A stretch of DNA of 64,000 nucleotides from positions 124,001-188,000 of the forward strand of contig CAJRBF020000010.1 of NCBI GenBank assembly GCA_907165275.2, read 5' to 3'. Positions 19,902 through 31,740 of this stretch are shown piece by piece. The notes under the pieces were generated by a model, which was not told the DNA's origin, ran no database searches, and saw only the letters and a list, made by a program, of their open reading frames with translations. A program made the position numbers and the translations under genes. Positions within the stretch are counted from its first letter, which is position 1; each line of letters starts with the position of its first letter. Source of the stretch: Zygaena filipendulae (taxonomy: Eukaryota; Arthropoda; Insecta; Lepidoptera; Zygaenidae).

Positions 19902-19956
19902 ATGAAAATACTTAATAGTTCACATGATGGTTCCGCGGTACAGGCAGATAGTTCAG
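19902..19956 (+). CDS. Candidate first coding exon
   Basis: An ATG at 19902 opens 18 codons (MKILNSSHDGSAVQADSS) followed by a strong donor, CAG/GTATGT. Leader-like DNA precedes it. No following exon is certain. The THAP-like exon at 21359 would be phase-compatible if it used the weak acceptor before 21359, but the split satellite and a BEL LTR piece now lie between them. This is weak evidence for a gene broken by the BEL/satellite rearrangement. Confidence 0.3.
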
Positions 19957-20281
19957 GTATGTTTTTATTTATTCATAATTTGGTAACTAAACATGCAAAC
20001 GGGTTATTATTGTTTGTTTTTTGTTGTACGATCAACATGTGAATCTTTGCATGATCCATATGACAGATACATTTTTTAAATCAGTATATTATAATAATTA
20101 TTGTTTTCACCGCTCCTGGCGAAAGAACTACATTCGTTGTTTTGTTGCATGGTTGATCAAATAAATGATCGATCCGACAAGTGAATCATTTTGATTGGTA
20201 TATATTGTATGGTCTGGACCATCGGAGTGATTTCGCGAGCGAGCACGAGCTCGCTCATTGCGAAAGAACGAAGTTCGCAGT

Positions 20282-20932
20282 CCCCCTCCGCGCACCTGAG
20301 GTTACTTAAGTAAACGTGTGTTTGACGCGACATACGATATTAATATCAATATAATAACAAACTATAACGTCGCTGTTTTGGCGTTTTCGAACTGGTTTTC
20401 GCTGTGTTTTGTCTGTCCGCAACCCCTAAAGTTATTTCCGCATATTTATTTTTTTAAATTTTGGTAATTTTTGGTATTTCATCGACTTTGAAAATTCGCA
20501 TAGTAACTGAGTTATAAATTTCGTTTTTTAAGCTATTCGGTTGTTTTCTATAAGTGTTTCGTTGCTGGTCCGGCGTTATTTAACGCCCTCTTCGTTTTTG
20601 ACACCCTTCCTGGCCGTTTCGGCGCAGGAATTATCCAAAATTCTGAGAATTTTTGCAAAAAATTTTACTTTTCTTCAAATTTAACGCTTTCGGGAAGTTT
20701 TCCCGCAAAGTTTTTCTTATAAAATACCTAGAATAACATCCCCCGCGTCGATCGACACCCTCCGCGCCCGATTCCGACCGCAGGGAAGCGAAAAAACGCC
20801 AAATTTTTATTACGTCATCGCCGATACCTACCCCCTCCGCGCACCCGAGGTTACCTAAGTAAACGTGTGTTTGACGCGACATATATATTTTTTAAATTTT
20901 TGGTATTTCATCGACTTTGAAAATTCGCATAG
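20282..20932 (+). repeat. 547-bp satellite, left flank of the split array
   Basis: One full and one partial unit of the satellite that fills 60008-64000. The second unit lacks about 120 bases (from after GACGCGACATA to before TTTTTTAAATTTTTGG). It stops at CGCATAG, where a BEL-type LTR begins; the other LTR ends at 60007, where the array resumes with GTAACTGAG, the next bases of the same unit. Confidence 0.9.
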
Positions 20933-21107
20933 TGGGGTATGTGCGATCTTGCCGTTGTATACGTGGGTAGAAATAAAATTCACTCATTTTTTATGCAACT
21001 ACCTCCTAGTTTCTGATATGTGTGACCTGTCCGCCAAGGCGAAGGGCACACGTCAGTTGTGGACCTACTATCTTATGAGGAAGACGTCGTTGGTATTGCA
21101 TCGTATG
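20933..21107 (+). mobile_element. Truncated BEL/Pao LTR
   Basis: 175 bases nearly identical to the start of the LTR at 59490 (shared GTATGTGCGATCTTGCCGTT). It begins TGGGG at the satellite junction and loses similarity after CGTATG. It is most simply the 5' LTR of the BEL element whose pol is at 53563-59253, with the rest of the LTR and gag lost. Confidence 0.8.
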
Positions 21108-21121
21108 CAGTCTCTCGAAAC

Positions 21122-21148
21122 TCCCATACAAATGAAAATTGTATGGGA
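21122..21148. repeat. Short perfect hairpin
   Basis: Ten-base arms (TCCCATACAA and TTGTATGGGA) around a 7-base loop, just after the truncated BEL LTR and close to the breakpoint. Confidence 0.7.
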
Positions 21149-21358
21149 TGCCTACGTTCTTTAGCCAACATAATTCAATTATTCTGAAAAAATGTCCAAA
21201 GAGTATTTAACCACTACAAAAATTGTCTTTGAATAGAGGCACTAACTAAGTACCAACATCAAAGAAGTAAATGGTAAGTGACATTTCAACTTCTACCCTT
21301 AAAATAAAAATATTTTTCTAATTGAAAAATATAATATTTTGATTAAATTTATCCTAAA

Positions 21359-21836
21359 GCAAGATTTTGTGAAATTTGTGGCGTGTGCGGAAAAGAAAGA
21401 GGTTTTTTCGCAAACTTTCCATCAAATGAGAGTCGGTAAGATAAGCTCTGACTTTTCTTTATAAGATACATTGTTGATACGCAAAATTTGTATATTCTCT
21501 ATATCTTTATTATTTAGCTATTGGTTGCATTATTATTATTATAACGTAAATCTTATTGCGAACCCCGTACAATGAAATCAAAATCCGCTAGCAGTTCGCA
21601 AATCATGACCCAAAAAATTAAAAATTAATGTAGATAGGTATTTATAATTAAATCTCCTGTTTTACTTTACAGATGTAAAATATGGGAAAAATGTTTGGAA
21701 ATGAGGACTTAGTACACCTTCCCATTGAAAAGTTGTGTGATGTGTCGCCTACGTCATGTATGTGGTGACCATTTTTTGAAAACGGATTAAATTAAAAAAG
21801 GCAGCCGTCTCAAAAAGACTGTAATTCCTTCTGTAG
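21359..21836 (+). pseudogene. THAP-type zinc-finger pseudogene, two exons
   Basis: Exon 21359-21435 encodes RFCEICGVCGKERGFFANFP and ends at a CG/GTAAG donor. Exon 21673-21836 follows a TTTACTTTACAG acceptor and encodes KIWEKCLGNEDLVHLPIEKL, VCGDHF and RLKKTVIPS. The C-x2-C start, FP, W, C-x2-HF and the Lys-rich end followed by IPS are the landmarks of a THAP DNA-binding domain. At least two frameshifts and one stop between 21700 and 21795 show it is dead. It is interrupted at 21836 by an LTR element. After that element and a second one, 25 bp further on, the exon resumes at 51476. It could be a host THAP gene or the start of a P-element-like transposase; nothing further downstream settles this. 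Confidence 0.6.
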
Positions 21837-22462
21837 TGTTAAATTATTAGCATTAGTAAGGATACCTAGTAAATAAAACAACCTGATTTTAACAAAACTC
21901 TTTCTTTGTGTCTGTATTACCAATTATAATAAAAACTCTTTGATATAATTTGTATCAAATTCTATAATAATCAAAGCCAGTATAGATAACAACAATAGGA
22001 ATCTCAAAACATGTTACGAACAAAGTAATCAAATCTCTGAAGCTAAAGTTAAGCTTGAACAGTATATTTTATGAGAACAATACAGTAATCACAATTATTA
22101 TTACAAGCATTAAATAGAGCCAAAACTGTCTACCAATACTTAACTTTCGATGTTATGATGTCTTCCATCTAGGAAATCACCAGCACCACTGACCCGATCC
22201 TTTGTTGCTGCCATTATGTAAACATGTTCTCCCGCGCGTTTTTCCCGCTATCTCAAATAACATTTTATTTACTCTACAGTCTATGAATTCACAATGTTGC
22301 CAGTTATTAAATATGAATTGGCCATGGAAATGCAATTTAAATCACTTTAATAAACATTGGTATAATTATTTAAATTAAGAATCACAATACATAGCATAAG
22401 AATCATAATAATATTAATCAATTTTAATATATTAGTACAGAATACCTAAATCACTATTCACA
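21837..22462 (-). repeat. Family A LTR, copy 1 left
   Basis: 626 bp, plus strand TGTTAAATTATTAGC to CACTATTCACA. Copies: 27657-27919 plus 33420-33782, 33812-34434 and 50852-51475. Confidence 0.85.
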
Positions 22463-22759
22463 CTCGCCCATCCTGACATCTTTGCGACCCTGCAAAGTAA
22501 AAAGGTTTTGTAAAAAATAATTTCACTTTATCTAAATGTATCTAATCTAACACAAATTCAAACCATGATTCTTTTTTTATCCAATCCATGTTACTAAGTT
22601 CCACCAACTTCCACTTAACTTCTATCCATTATCCATAATAAGATTTTATTTTATTCCTTAATAACCAATAATATTAATAATAATGTTTAGCATTGAACCA
22701 TTTATCAAATATTTTATCTGCGGACTCGCTTAGACGATTACGTAATTTTCTTCCAAGTT

Positions 22760-23221
22760 CCAACTGCTACTAAAGTTGCGTTAGCACAATCACTCCTTTT
22801 ACCAATGATCGACTATGCCGATACCTGCTTTACTGACATTAGCGAGGAGCAGCTAAATAAACTTGAGCGCCTCCAGAATCTATGTATCCGGTTCATATTT
22901 GGTCTACGCAAATATGACCATGTCTCCGAATTTCGTACCAAGCTCAAGTGGCTTCCGATTTGCCTTCGCCGGAATGCGCATGTCCTCTTCCTTCTATATA
23001 GCATACTGTTCAATCCACCTTCCCCCAACTACCTAAAAGACCTCTTCGTATTTCAATCTTCTTCCCATAACCTGCCTGTTCGATCATCCCAGAACTTACT
23101 TCTTATGATTCCTGCCCCTAGAACCAACTTTTATGATTATTCCTTCTCTGTACAAGCAGTCCGCTTGTGGAATCCGCTGCCTGTAGAGGTGCGAATAGGC
23201 CAAATCACTACCCACCTTTAA
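22760..23221 (+). pseudogene. C-terminal remnant of a Jockey/CR1-like LINE reverse transcriptase
   Basis: About 150 residues in frame to the stop at 23221. The sequence (LLPMIDYADTCFTDISEEQL, LNKLERLQNLCIRFIFGLRK, VRLWNPLPVEVR) is the post-polymerase end of Jockey/CR1-group ORF2. It is 5' truncated inside the interior of LTR element A. A matching 3' UTR runs to about 23645. Copy 2 at 34722 lacks 104 bases of it. Confidence 0.75.
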
Positions 23222-23665
23222 GAGCCTGGTGAAGACTTTCTACCTCACTCATGGATCGTGACTCGCTGTAGTGTAACCTTATTATTTATAGTATGCATCT
23301 GTGTTTAAACGCATTCATAAAATTAGTATTTATACCCATAAATATTGTACGTATATATTTTCTATGTGTATATTTTATATCTATGCGTGAATCTATGTAT
23401 ATCCATTTTTTGTGTATGTCTTTTCTATGTGTCTCTTCTATATTATTTTATGATTCGTTTCACCTATACATATAATATACCAAATCAAAATATAAATTTA
23501 CTGTTTTTGTCCTGTCCACCCAAAGGTTGTCTGGAAAAGATCGCTAGTAAAGCGATAAGATAGCCTTTTGTATGCCTTTATTTATAAATTTTTATTTTGT
23601 TACCACACTAAAATTATTCTTGTATACAATAAAGAGTATTCTATCCTATTTTAAATTCAACGAAA

Positions 23666-24650
23666 ATGGGAAATCTCTCAAAATACTATGCTGCAGGAAG
23701 TAATGAACAAGCTGATGAAAAGTTTAACCATTTGCTCTACATGGATGATATTAAATTGTACGCCACCACGAAAGACCTATGTTATTTGGCTGATCTTACG
23801 GAAACTTTTCAAAGGAAAAACGTCGGGTCATATTACCTTTCAGATGCAGACTGGCCAACAGATACCTTCGCTTAATGAAAAAGAGACAAGTACTTGGGCT
23901 TCAATCAATCTAAACAATAACAGATCGACAACTAAAAATACAAGAGTGGACTCAAAAGGGTATGCATAGACAACACCGGCAAAATTTGTGCAAGTCTAAC
24001 GTCGATAAAGAAGCACCCAATGCCTGGCTTACTTGGGGTGAACTGTTTCCCGAAACAGAAGGATTTATGCTTGCCATTCAAGACCAAGTCATCGAAACAC
24101 GAAATTACCAAAAGCATATACTAAAAGTCCATAATATATCAAATGACAGCTGCAGAAAATGTAACGGTGCCCCGGAAACGATACAGCATCTCATAAGTGT
24201 CTGCAAGTCAATAGTACAAAAAGATTATAAACACCGCTACGACCAGGTTGCTAAGAATATTCATCAGAAACTTGCGAGCAAATCTAAACTGAGGACGAAT
24301 GAACCAATTTCTTATTAAAAATACATACCTGACAGTGTTCTAGGGAATTCAACCCACAGGCTGTAGAGCACAATATCTGAAAGCTTACAAAATATACTGA
24401 CCTCAAAACGAAATAGCAAAAAATGTGGAAATTACAGAATATTACCTTCATCCCTGTTGTACTACCACCATCTGAAATCCCTTGTCAACTGCACCAACCC
24501 TTCGCTACCCTCCAATTACCTAGGTACACTTACATTATTATGCAGAAGGCGGTAATACTAAATACATGTCGAATCGTCCGCAAACTCCTCCAAACTGATG
24601 ACCACACAACTCTTAATACTTCCACTTAAACTAACCTCCACTTGGCTTTG
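23666..24650 (+). pseudogene. Broken R2-like LINE: RT end, CCHC knuckle and C-terminal region
   Basis: Several frames together show a reverse-transcriptase YMDD segment (FNHLLYMDDIKLYA), then WLTWGELFPETEGF, a CCHC knuckle (CRKCNGAPETIQHLISVC) and a C-terminal segment (MQKAVILNTCRIVRKLL). This order is that of the R2 superfamily, whose restriction-like endonuclease lies after the knuckle. Frameshifts and stops separate the parts. It lies directly after the Jockey-like remnant, and the pair is repeated in copy 2. Confidence 0.7.
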
Positions 24651-25039
24651 ACCCGTGGTTGCCAATTAATACCGGTCTAGCTGAGAAGAATTCAAAAATC
24701 CAAATTCCCATAATAATAATAATCCACTTCACAACACACAGATAAGCGTCTTGACCCCACACTAAGCTATAAGCTTGTGTCATGGCAATCAAGCAAACTT
24801 GGTATACCTATAGGTACTTACTACATATTATTACATATGTCCATATTACACTATAGATATAGTATATTATATATTCACGCCCAGACTGGAAAATATAATA
24901 ATATAACAAAATAAAATATAAAAATACAATAATCTATACATACATAATTATAAATAAAATTTATGTGTCTGTTTGTAACTCAAAATTAACAGCTTTTTAA
25001 TAAATGCATAATATGAAAATAAGTATAATTATAATATGG

Positions 25040-25365
25040 CACCTACTTATATGTCTGTCTGTTCCGGGTAATCTCTAAAACGGCTGGATCGATTTTAACT
25101 AGACTTTCACTGGCAAATCGTCAAAGTCAAATCATTTATTCAAATTTGGTCCATAATATGACTCTTTGACGTCAACATAATTACAGTTATTATGACAACA
25201 CCCATAAAACATCCACCCTTCACAGCTTCCTAGCTGATGTTATAAGGAGTAACTTGGCTACATTTATTTCCAAAAATTAGTTCCTGCGGGAACTCCGAAA
25301 TCCACGCGAGCAAAATCGCGGGGCACAGCTAGTAATCAATAAATAAATATATAAATAAATAAATT
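25040..25365 (+). repeat. RTE/SINE-like 3' fragment
   Basis: It carries the phrases typical of short insect RTE/SINE tails: CTGTCTGTTCCGGGTAATCT, AACGGCTGGATCGATTTTAA and AAATCGCGGGGCACAGCTAG, ending in AAAT repeats. Confidence 0.55.
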
Positions 25366-25398
25366 TATTTCACACTCTTTATCTCCATTATTTTCAAC

Positions 25399-25515
25399 CA
25401 TTTTTTTATAACCATTCATTATTATTCCATTATTTATAACCATTTTATTTTCAACCATAATTTATAACCATTCATTATTATTCCATTATTTATAACCATT
25501 TTATTTTCAACCATA
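25399..25515 (+). repeat. Two-copy A/T-rich tandem repeat
   Basis: The phrase ATAACCATTCATTATTATT to TTTTCAACCAT occurs twice here, but once in copy 2 at about 37293-37345. Confidence 0.7.
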
Positions 25516-26507
25516 TTTTTTTTTATCCAATTTATCCAATTATTCAAGTAATTCCATTTTTACCAATATTTTATTCATTTAGTCCAATTTATTCATTAAT
25601 ACCAGAGATCCATTTCATTATTCCATTTATTACTTTTATACCATTCATCACTTAGATTATCAACCACTTTTAACCATTACTTTAGTATAGGTACATCAGG
25701 TACATGACCATATATTCCAGTATTTAATTTTTGTACCTAATCCATTAGTAATTAAATCCAATAATCAAAATCGCTTTAACTAGTTAACCAGCTAGTTATT
25801 CCTTACACAATTGGTAGAGTAAATTCTTTTTCCCTCAAGTACCTAGATTAAATTGACATTGAAAGAACTTTATTTGACACAACACATAGGTACATTAATT
25901 TTTAAAAAAAGTATGAACAAGGGACTGCTTCCCAACCGCCAAACGATCAGAAACGTACCGGGAGATCGCAAGCGCACCAAACCCAAAATTAACTATAAAT
26001 TCTTCTATGCTATCCACCTGACTCGTCTGTCGAAATTGTATCGGTCTCAGAGTCTATTTAGAACAATTGTATGTAATCTGACTATGCTTTGACACCTTAT
26101 GGACAAGTTCTAGTTGAAGAAAAGAAAGAAGTCTATCCATTACAAACAACCAAGGAAACAAACAAAAATGGATCTTATGTCCTTATTGGCGCCTATCAGA
26201 TAATATACGGAGGTAAAGTTATATAAGTTTGCAAACTTTGTAAGTTTGGATGTAGTGGGTAGTCTCTGGTACTACTGAACAGATTCTTAAGATTCCTTTA
26301 TAAAAGATACTGACACAGCACAGGAGTGACACGTACTTTCCATTTCCAAACAAAGAATTCCTGCCGAAATATCAAAATTCACGCTGGGAAATCAGCGGGG
26401 AAACAGATATTTTAATAGGTTAGGTATGGATAAAAGTGAAATAGGCAATAAGGTAGGTACATTTTATCCGGATGTAAAGGAATTTCGCGGGTTGAATCGC
26501 GGGGGAT

Positions 26508-27656
26508 AGTAGGCACCTAGCAGTAAAATATTACTTATCGTTGAAGGTAAATTATGATAATACTCTAAAACTGATTTTGTTCTCTATACGTATCTATTTA
26601 AGTATTATTAATGAATGTTGGCATATAATCAAAAAAGAAAACTGTGACTATTGTTTTAAACAAGATTCGAATTTGAAAACTAACTTAGAGACCACACTTG
26701 AATCGCAACCTTTTAATGTGTTATACAAATGCATATTACGTTCAATTAAATTGTTTAAATTACAGGAGGATTACAGAATAATTTCACAGAAAGTACCTTT
26801 ACCTATCTATTTTCTTCAAAAGCTCAATGGTTAAATAGAGTTACCTACTACTGCATTAATTAACATCAAGTTAAATATTGTGTAATTCCACTACAAATTA
26901 TTAAGAAAGACTTACCGCTACCACAATAACCACGAGTATACTCCGCTAATAAGCGCACTAAAGAAGAAATGCTGTAATTGAATACCCGCGCATAATCACA
27001 CATTTTTAGACTTATAAGCATTGATATATTCCTATAAGAAAAAAATCTCCAGGACTTCAAACCCATTTACTACGAATTCTATCGACACCTGACCTTCATA
27101 CTTTTATTGGACTACCTCCAAAACCTTTTACAAAAATATCTGATGGAAGCAATAAGACAAGTTTTAGCGAGCAATCTCGAGTATCTAAATTAACCCGTGT
27201 AATCGATATTGTCAGGGAATGCCTCTAAAATCTTTTGTTTCTATTTATGCCATGTAAATTCATAAGAACGCAAAGTCTTGTGCCACAACTTAGCCAATCC
27301 AGTCAAACGTGACTGCACATAATAACTTTTCCATCATCGTTCCAACCATGTATTGCCCTTAGATGTTCGATTTTATCAAGATTTTATTAAGCCATTGTAA
27401 TACCAGCAATTCCGATTTCTCAAAATCGAATTCGGGAAAAATACGGGTTTAACCAAGACGTTACTATAATATGGAGCGATCCTACCAGTATCATCCAGTT
27501 GTGAAGATTCTTTATTTCTCACGGCTCGTGGAGAAGGCGTATCTCTAGGCCGCCATGGCGCCCAGGATCTGGAAGTGATCCATGACCGTCGTTTCGTTTA
27601 ACAGGACTCCGAGAATGCTTTGGCTGCTTGAATCCTTAATAATCCCACTTCTGAAA
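26508..27656. other. Interior block B of LTR element A, copy 1
   Basis: 1.15 kb, nearly identical to 49705-50851. It has a 97-codon plus frame (26541-26834) and a 66-codon minus frame (26866-27066), both also open in the second copy but without known domains. On the minus strand the sequence next to the LTR reads TTTCAGAAGTGGGATT, a candidate primer site, and about 75 bases on has an ATG followed by only 12 codons, possibly a gutted gag start. Confidence 0.55.
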
Positions 27657-27919
27657 TGTTAAATTATTAGCATTAGTAAGGATACCTAGTAAATAAAACA
27701 ACCTGATTTTAACAAAACTCTTTCTTTGTGTCTGTATTACCAATTATAATAAAAACTCTTTGATATAATTTGTATCAAATTCTATAATAATCAAAGCCAG
27801 TATAGATAACAACAATAGGAATCTCAAAACATGTTACGAACAAAGTAATCAAATCTCTGAAGCTAAAGTTAAGCTTGAACAGTATATTTTATGAGAACAA
27901 TACAGTAATCACAATTATT
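27657..27919 (-). repeat. Family A LTR, copy 1 right, first part
   Basis: The first 263 bases of the right LTR, broken after CAATTATT (27912-27919). The same octamer restarts the LTR at 33412-33419. Confidence 0.85.
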
Positions 27920-28029
27920 CTTCAGGCTTTGTCCGAAGGGATTCCTTAAATAACACTTGTAGTACCGCGTAGTGGTTCGCCGTTCATGCACTAAATTTGA
28001 GGGTAGGAATACTAGAAGCAAAAGAAAAT

Positions 28030-28281
28030 ATCAATCTTTCCTTATAAATAGACCTACCAACCCGCTCGTGTCATTCGCTTTTTAGTGCTCGCCGCGAACG
28101 CACGTCTCGTGTCTTCCACTCGTTTCTACATTACGTCAAAACATTACGTTTATATCTAATAATATTATAATCTTGCAAAACGCAAGACCGACGATTACGA
28201 AAAATTATATAAAATTGGAGAAGAAAGTGAAACGACGCGCGACGATGTCGCAGCCGGAGTTGATCCTCGGATGGTGTTGGT
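28030..28281 (+). promoter_or_regulatory. Promoter-like sequence and exon-like frame
   Basis: A TATA box (CCTTATAAATAGACC near 28040) is followed about 30 bases later by CATTCGC. A frame with KRKTDDYEKLYKIGEESE and DDVAAGVDPRMVLVMK then runs to a donor-like ATGAAG/GTTAGT near 28288. The frame has no early ATG. It might be the 5' end of a captured or element-encoded gene. The TATA part lies within sequence repeated in inverted form at 33135-33385. Confidence 0.35.
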
Positions 28282-28555
28282 TATGAAGGTTAGTAAAAAT
28301 AGTGATTCAATTTTTGTCCTACACTTCATAAATAACAACAATTGAGCAATGAGCATAATTAATGACCATACATTTTCTAAGGGTTTGCGTTCTTCTCTTT
28401 GGAGTTGTTACTACCCGGGTTTTTTGGTTATGAAAAAATGTACCTACCTGGTTTTGTATTCTTAACCAAATAATCAAGTTTTTATGCTTATATACCTACC
28501 AACAATCCCTACAACTTTTTACAATGAGTAAAAACATACGAACAGCTATTCTAAC

Positions 28556-29810
28556 TGGGTTTGCGTACCTTTCTTTGGATCTGTACTACCCGTAAAGTTA
28601 GTCTTTTTTACCAGTGTTCAAATATCTCCTTTTTATTGTGTTCATCTATGATTCTTACTGATTTGCGTACTTTTCTTTGGATCTGTACTATCCGTGAAGT
28701 TATTGTTATACGAGAGTTCACATATTTCCTTTTTATTGTATTTACCTACGGTTCTAACTGTGGGTTTGCGTACTTTTCTTTGGATCTGTACTACCCGTAA
28801 AGTTAATATTATACCAGAGTTCACATATTTCCTAATTGCATTAACCTATGATTTTGGGCTTGCGTATTTTTCTTTGGATCAGTACTACCCGTAAAGTTAA
28901 TGTTATACCAACATATTTCCTTTTTATTGTATTTACCTACGATTCTAACTGTGGGTTTGCGTACTTTTCTTTGGATCTGTACTGCCCGTAAAGTTAGCAT
29001 TATACCGGAGTTCACATATTTCCTTTTTTAATTGTATTTGCCTACAATTCTAACCGGGTTTGCGTATTTTTCTTTGGATCTGTACTACCCGTAAAGTTAG
29101 TGTTATATCAGAGTTCACATAGTTCCTTTTTCATTGTATTTACCTACAATTATAACTGGGTTCGCGTATTTTTCTTTGGAACTGTACTACCCGTAAAGTT
29201 AGTGTTATATCAGAGTTCACATAGTTCCTTTTTCATTGTATTTACCTACAATTATAACTGGGTTTGCGTATTTTTCTTTAGATCTGTACTACCCGTAAAG
29301 TTAGTAATATACCAGAGTTCACATATTTACTTTTTAATTGTATTTACCTACAATTCTAACTGGGTTTGCGTATTTTTCTTTGGATCTGTACTACCCGTAA
29401 GTTAGTAATATACCAGAGTTTACATATTTCCTTTTAAATTTTATTTACCTACGATTCTATAACCGGGTCTGCGTACTTTTCTTTGGATCTGTACTACCCG
29501 TAAAGTTTGTATCATTCAAGAGTTCACATATTTCCTTTTTAATTGCAAGTAATAAAGCCAGTATATAATTATATATCCCAGGGCTTGCGTACTTTTCTAT
29601 GGAACTGTACTACCCGCTAAATAAAAATTGTCAATTGTGGTTTGCGTACTTTTCTGTGGAAATGTACTTAATACCCGGTAAATAAAAACTCTGTCAATTA
29701 TGATTTGCGTACTTTTCTATGGAACTGTACTACCTACTCACTAAATATAAATTATATCGATTACGGTTTGCGTATCTTTCTTTGGAACTGTACTGCCTGC
29801 CCGTGCTTTG
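28556..29810 (+). repeat. Minisatellite, about 14 copies, 100-bp then 60-bp period
   Basis: Each unit contains GCGTA(C/T)TTTTCTTTGGATC and TGTACTACCCGTAAAGTTA. The first ten copies are about 100 bases apart and carry AGAGTTCACATATTTCC. The last four (from about 29586) lose that part and are about 60 bases apart. Confidence 0.9.
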
Positions 29811-30013
29811 TTATAGTTTTGCAAACAATACTGTGGTCTGTTTCTTAAGTAATAGCGAAAAATTGCCTATCTTAGAACCAGAATATTCAACATGCAGTTG
29901 GGTCATGAATTTGCTGAAAATACATATTGCTGTCTATAGTAGCTACTATAAGTGTCAACCATTGATATACCACACCAGTCTAGTAGTAAATCAATGGTGC
30001 CAACCAAACAAAT

Positions 30014-31740
30014 GGATGGACAGTTTATATCTAGAGTATTTCTTGTACCCAAGCCAAATGGCAAATTCCGCTGTATTTTAAACCTAAAATATTTTTTTTT
30101 TACAATTTTCTAACAGCTGATTATTTTAAAATTGAAGACTAATTAAGTACAGTGTTATAACTAATAACACGTGATTATTTTATTACAAAGATAGCTCTAA
30201 AGGATGCTCATTATTTTATTACCCAATGGTTAACTGTCGAGAATGCCGCAAGGCATTAAGTTCGCCATTTGTGCTATTATGTGCAAAAAGAATAAATAAA
30301 TAAATAAAATGGATCCCAATTCAAGGAAATATTTAAGGTTCCAATTTGAAGTACAATTGTATGAATTTAACGTGTTACCATTTGGCTTGAGTACCGCACC
30401 GTACATTCACCAAAGTAATAAAACCAATAGTCCGTTTTTTACGCCAAGCCCGCCATAAATCGACCAATTATAATTGATCAGTCGGTTTAATTATAAAAAG
30501 TCATCTAAATAATTATTTAGATGACTGTTAGTTGTTGGAGCAGTCTTACGAGCAATACTTATAAAATACAGGCAGACTAGAAATTTAATTTCTTCTCTTG
30601 GTTTTCTAATAAATGAGCATTAAGTACGTTGTAGTACAATAAAGTTCTTTAAATAATAAATACGAGTTTCGATGATACCAAGCAAGACTTGTACCTAGGT
30701 ACATTCTTGGGTTTCGTATTAGATTCGAGAAAATTCCAGATCACGTTACCATCAGATAAAATTGAACGCGTTATACAAGAAATTCAAAAGGTTTTTACAC
30801 TTAGAAGTTAGATTCACTGAGTTACTAGTTTCTACCTGCCCAGCTGTCGAATACAGCTGGCTATAAACAAAAAAAAAAAAATATAAAATAAATAATTTGA
30901 TAGGATTAAACTTTTGTGTTTACAACCTGACGATAACTATGAAAAGTATAAACGCAATGGCATGACAAACCGTTTTAAAACGCAATACAAAAACCTTCTT
31001 GTAGTATCAAATAAGATACACAATACACATGATCTAGAAATATTCTCAGATGCCTCAACTACGGGGTGGGAGCCTGCATGCGATGATGAAAAGGCCAGCG
31101 GGTTGTGTAAAACTCAAGAACAAGCTTAACACGTCAACTATTTAGAAATTAAGGCTGCTTATTTTGGTCTAAAAGTTTTTGTTAGGAATTCAAACTATTG
31201 TCAAATATTAATTTGTGTTGACAACACGACGGCCATCTCGTATTAATTTCATTTCCATTTCAGCCGTATCTAATCCCCTTACCTCACAGACATTACCAAA
31301 CGACTATGGCAATGGTGTGAATGTCGTAAATTGTAGGTATGTTATAACGGCTTATATAAGTTCGTCAGATAAAACGACTGCAGATGCAGAATCGAGGCGA
31401 ATACGTACTGATATTTAATGGGAATTGAGTTATCAAGAATTTGTATTGTCGTTTGGTACATTTGAAATAATTTCTTTTTTGGCAGTCACATAAATGATAA
31501 ATACCTATGTCAAATAAGTTTCCTGGCATGGAAACCCAGACGCAATGACTATATTTACGCGTTTACAATTTCCAGGGCCGATTGCTATTTTTCTACGCGT
31601 TCCCTCCGTTCTTTATAATTTTAAAAGCTGCTAAGAAAAATCTCTGATAAAGCTAGAGGCATTGTTATTGTGCTCCTATTGCCAACACAGGCCTGGTATC
31701 CTCTACTCTCTAGAAGTATCTTCATGTATGATTTCATAGA
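30014..31740 (+). pseudogene. DIRS-like reverse transcriptase and RNase H remnant
   Basis: Pieces in several frames follow the DIRS order: GQFISRVFLVPKPNGKFRC, IALKDAHYFI, KYLRFQFEVQ with EFNVLPFGLSTAPYI, then LGFVLDSRKFQITLPSDKI, IFSDASTTGW, NYLEIKAAYFGLKVF, ICVDNTTAISY, and finally SDKARGIVIVLLLP. The VLPFGLSTAP phrase and the RNase H part are characteristic of DIRS tyrosine-recombinase retrotransposons. The catalytic RT segment after FGLSTAP is missing, replaced by 30430-30660. Many stops and frameshifts show a long-dead copy. No tyrosine recombinase or methyltransferase was found. Confidence 0.75.
30499..30526. repeat. Perfect 28-bp palindrome
   Basis: A perfect palindrome with 14-base arms (AGTCATCTAAATAA and its complement) and no loop, inside the segment that replaces the DIRS catalytic region. 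It may be the centre of a small inserted hairpin element. Confidence 0.85.

Larger units (their letters stand above)
24651..26507. other. Non-coding interior of LTR element A, copy 1
   Basis: AT-rich and repetitive. It includes an RTE/SINE-like tail (25040-25350), simple A/T-rich tandem sequence and an unassigned frame near 25853-26092. All of it recurs in copy 2 at 36530-38280 with small indels. Confidence 0.6.
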
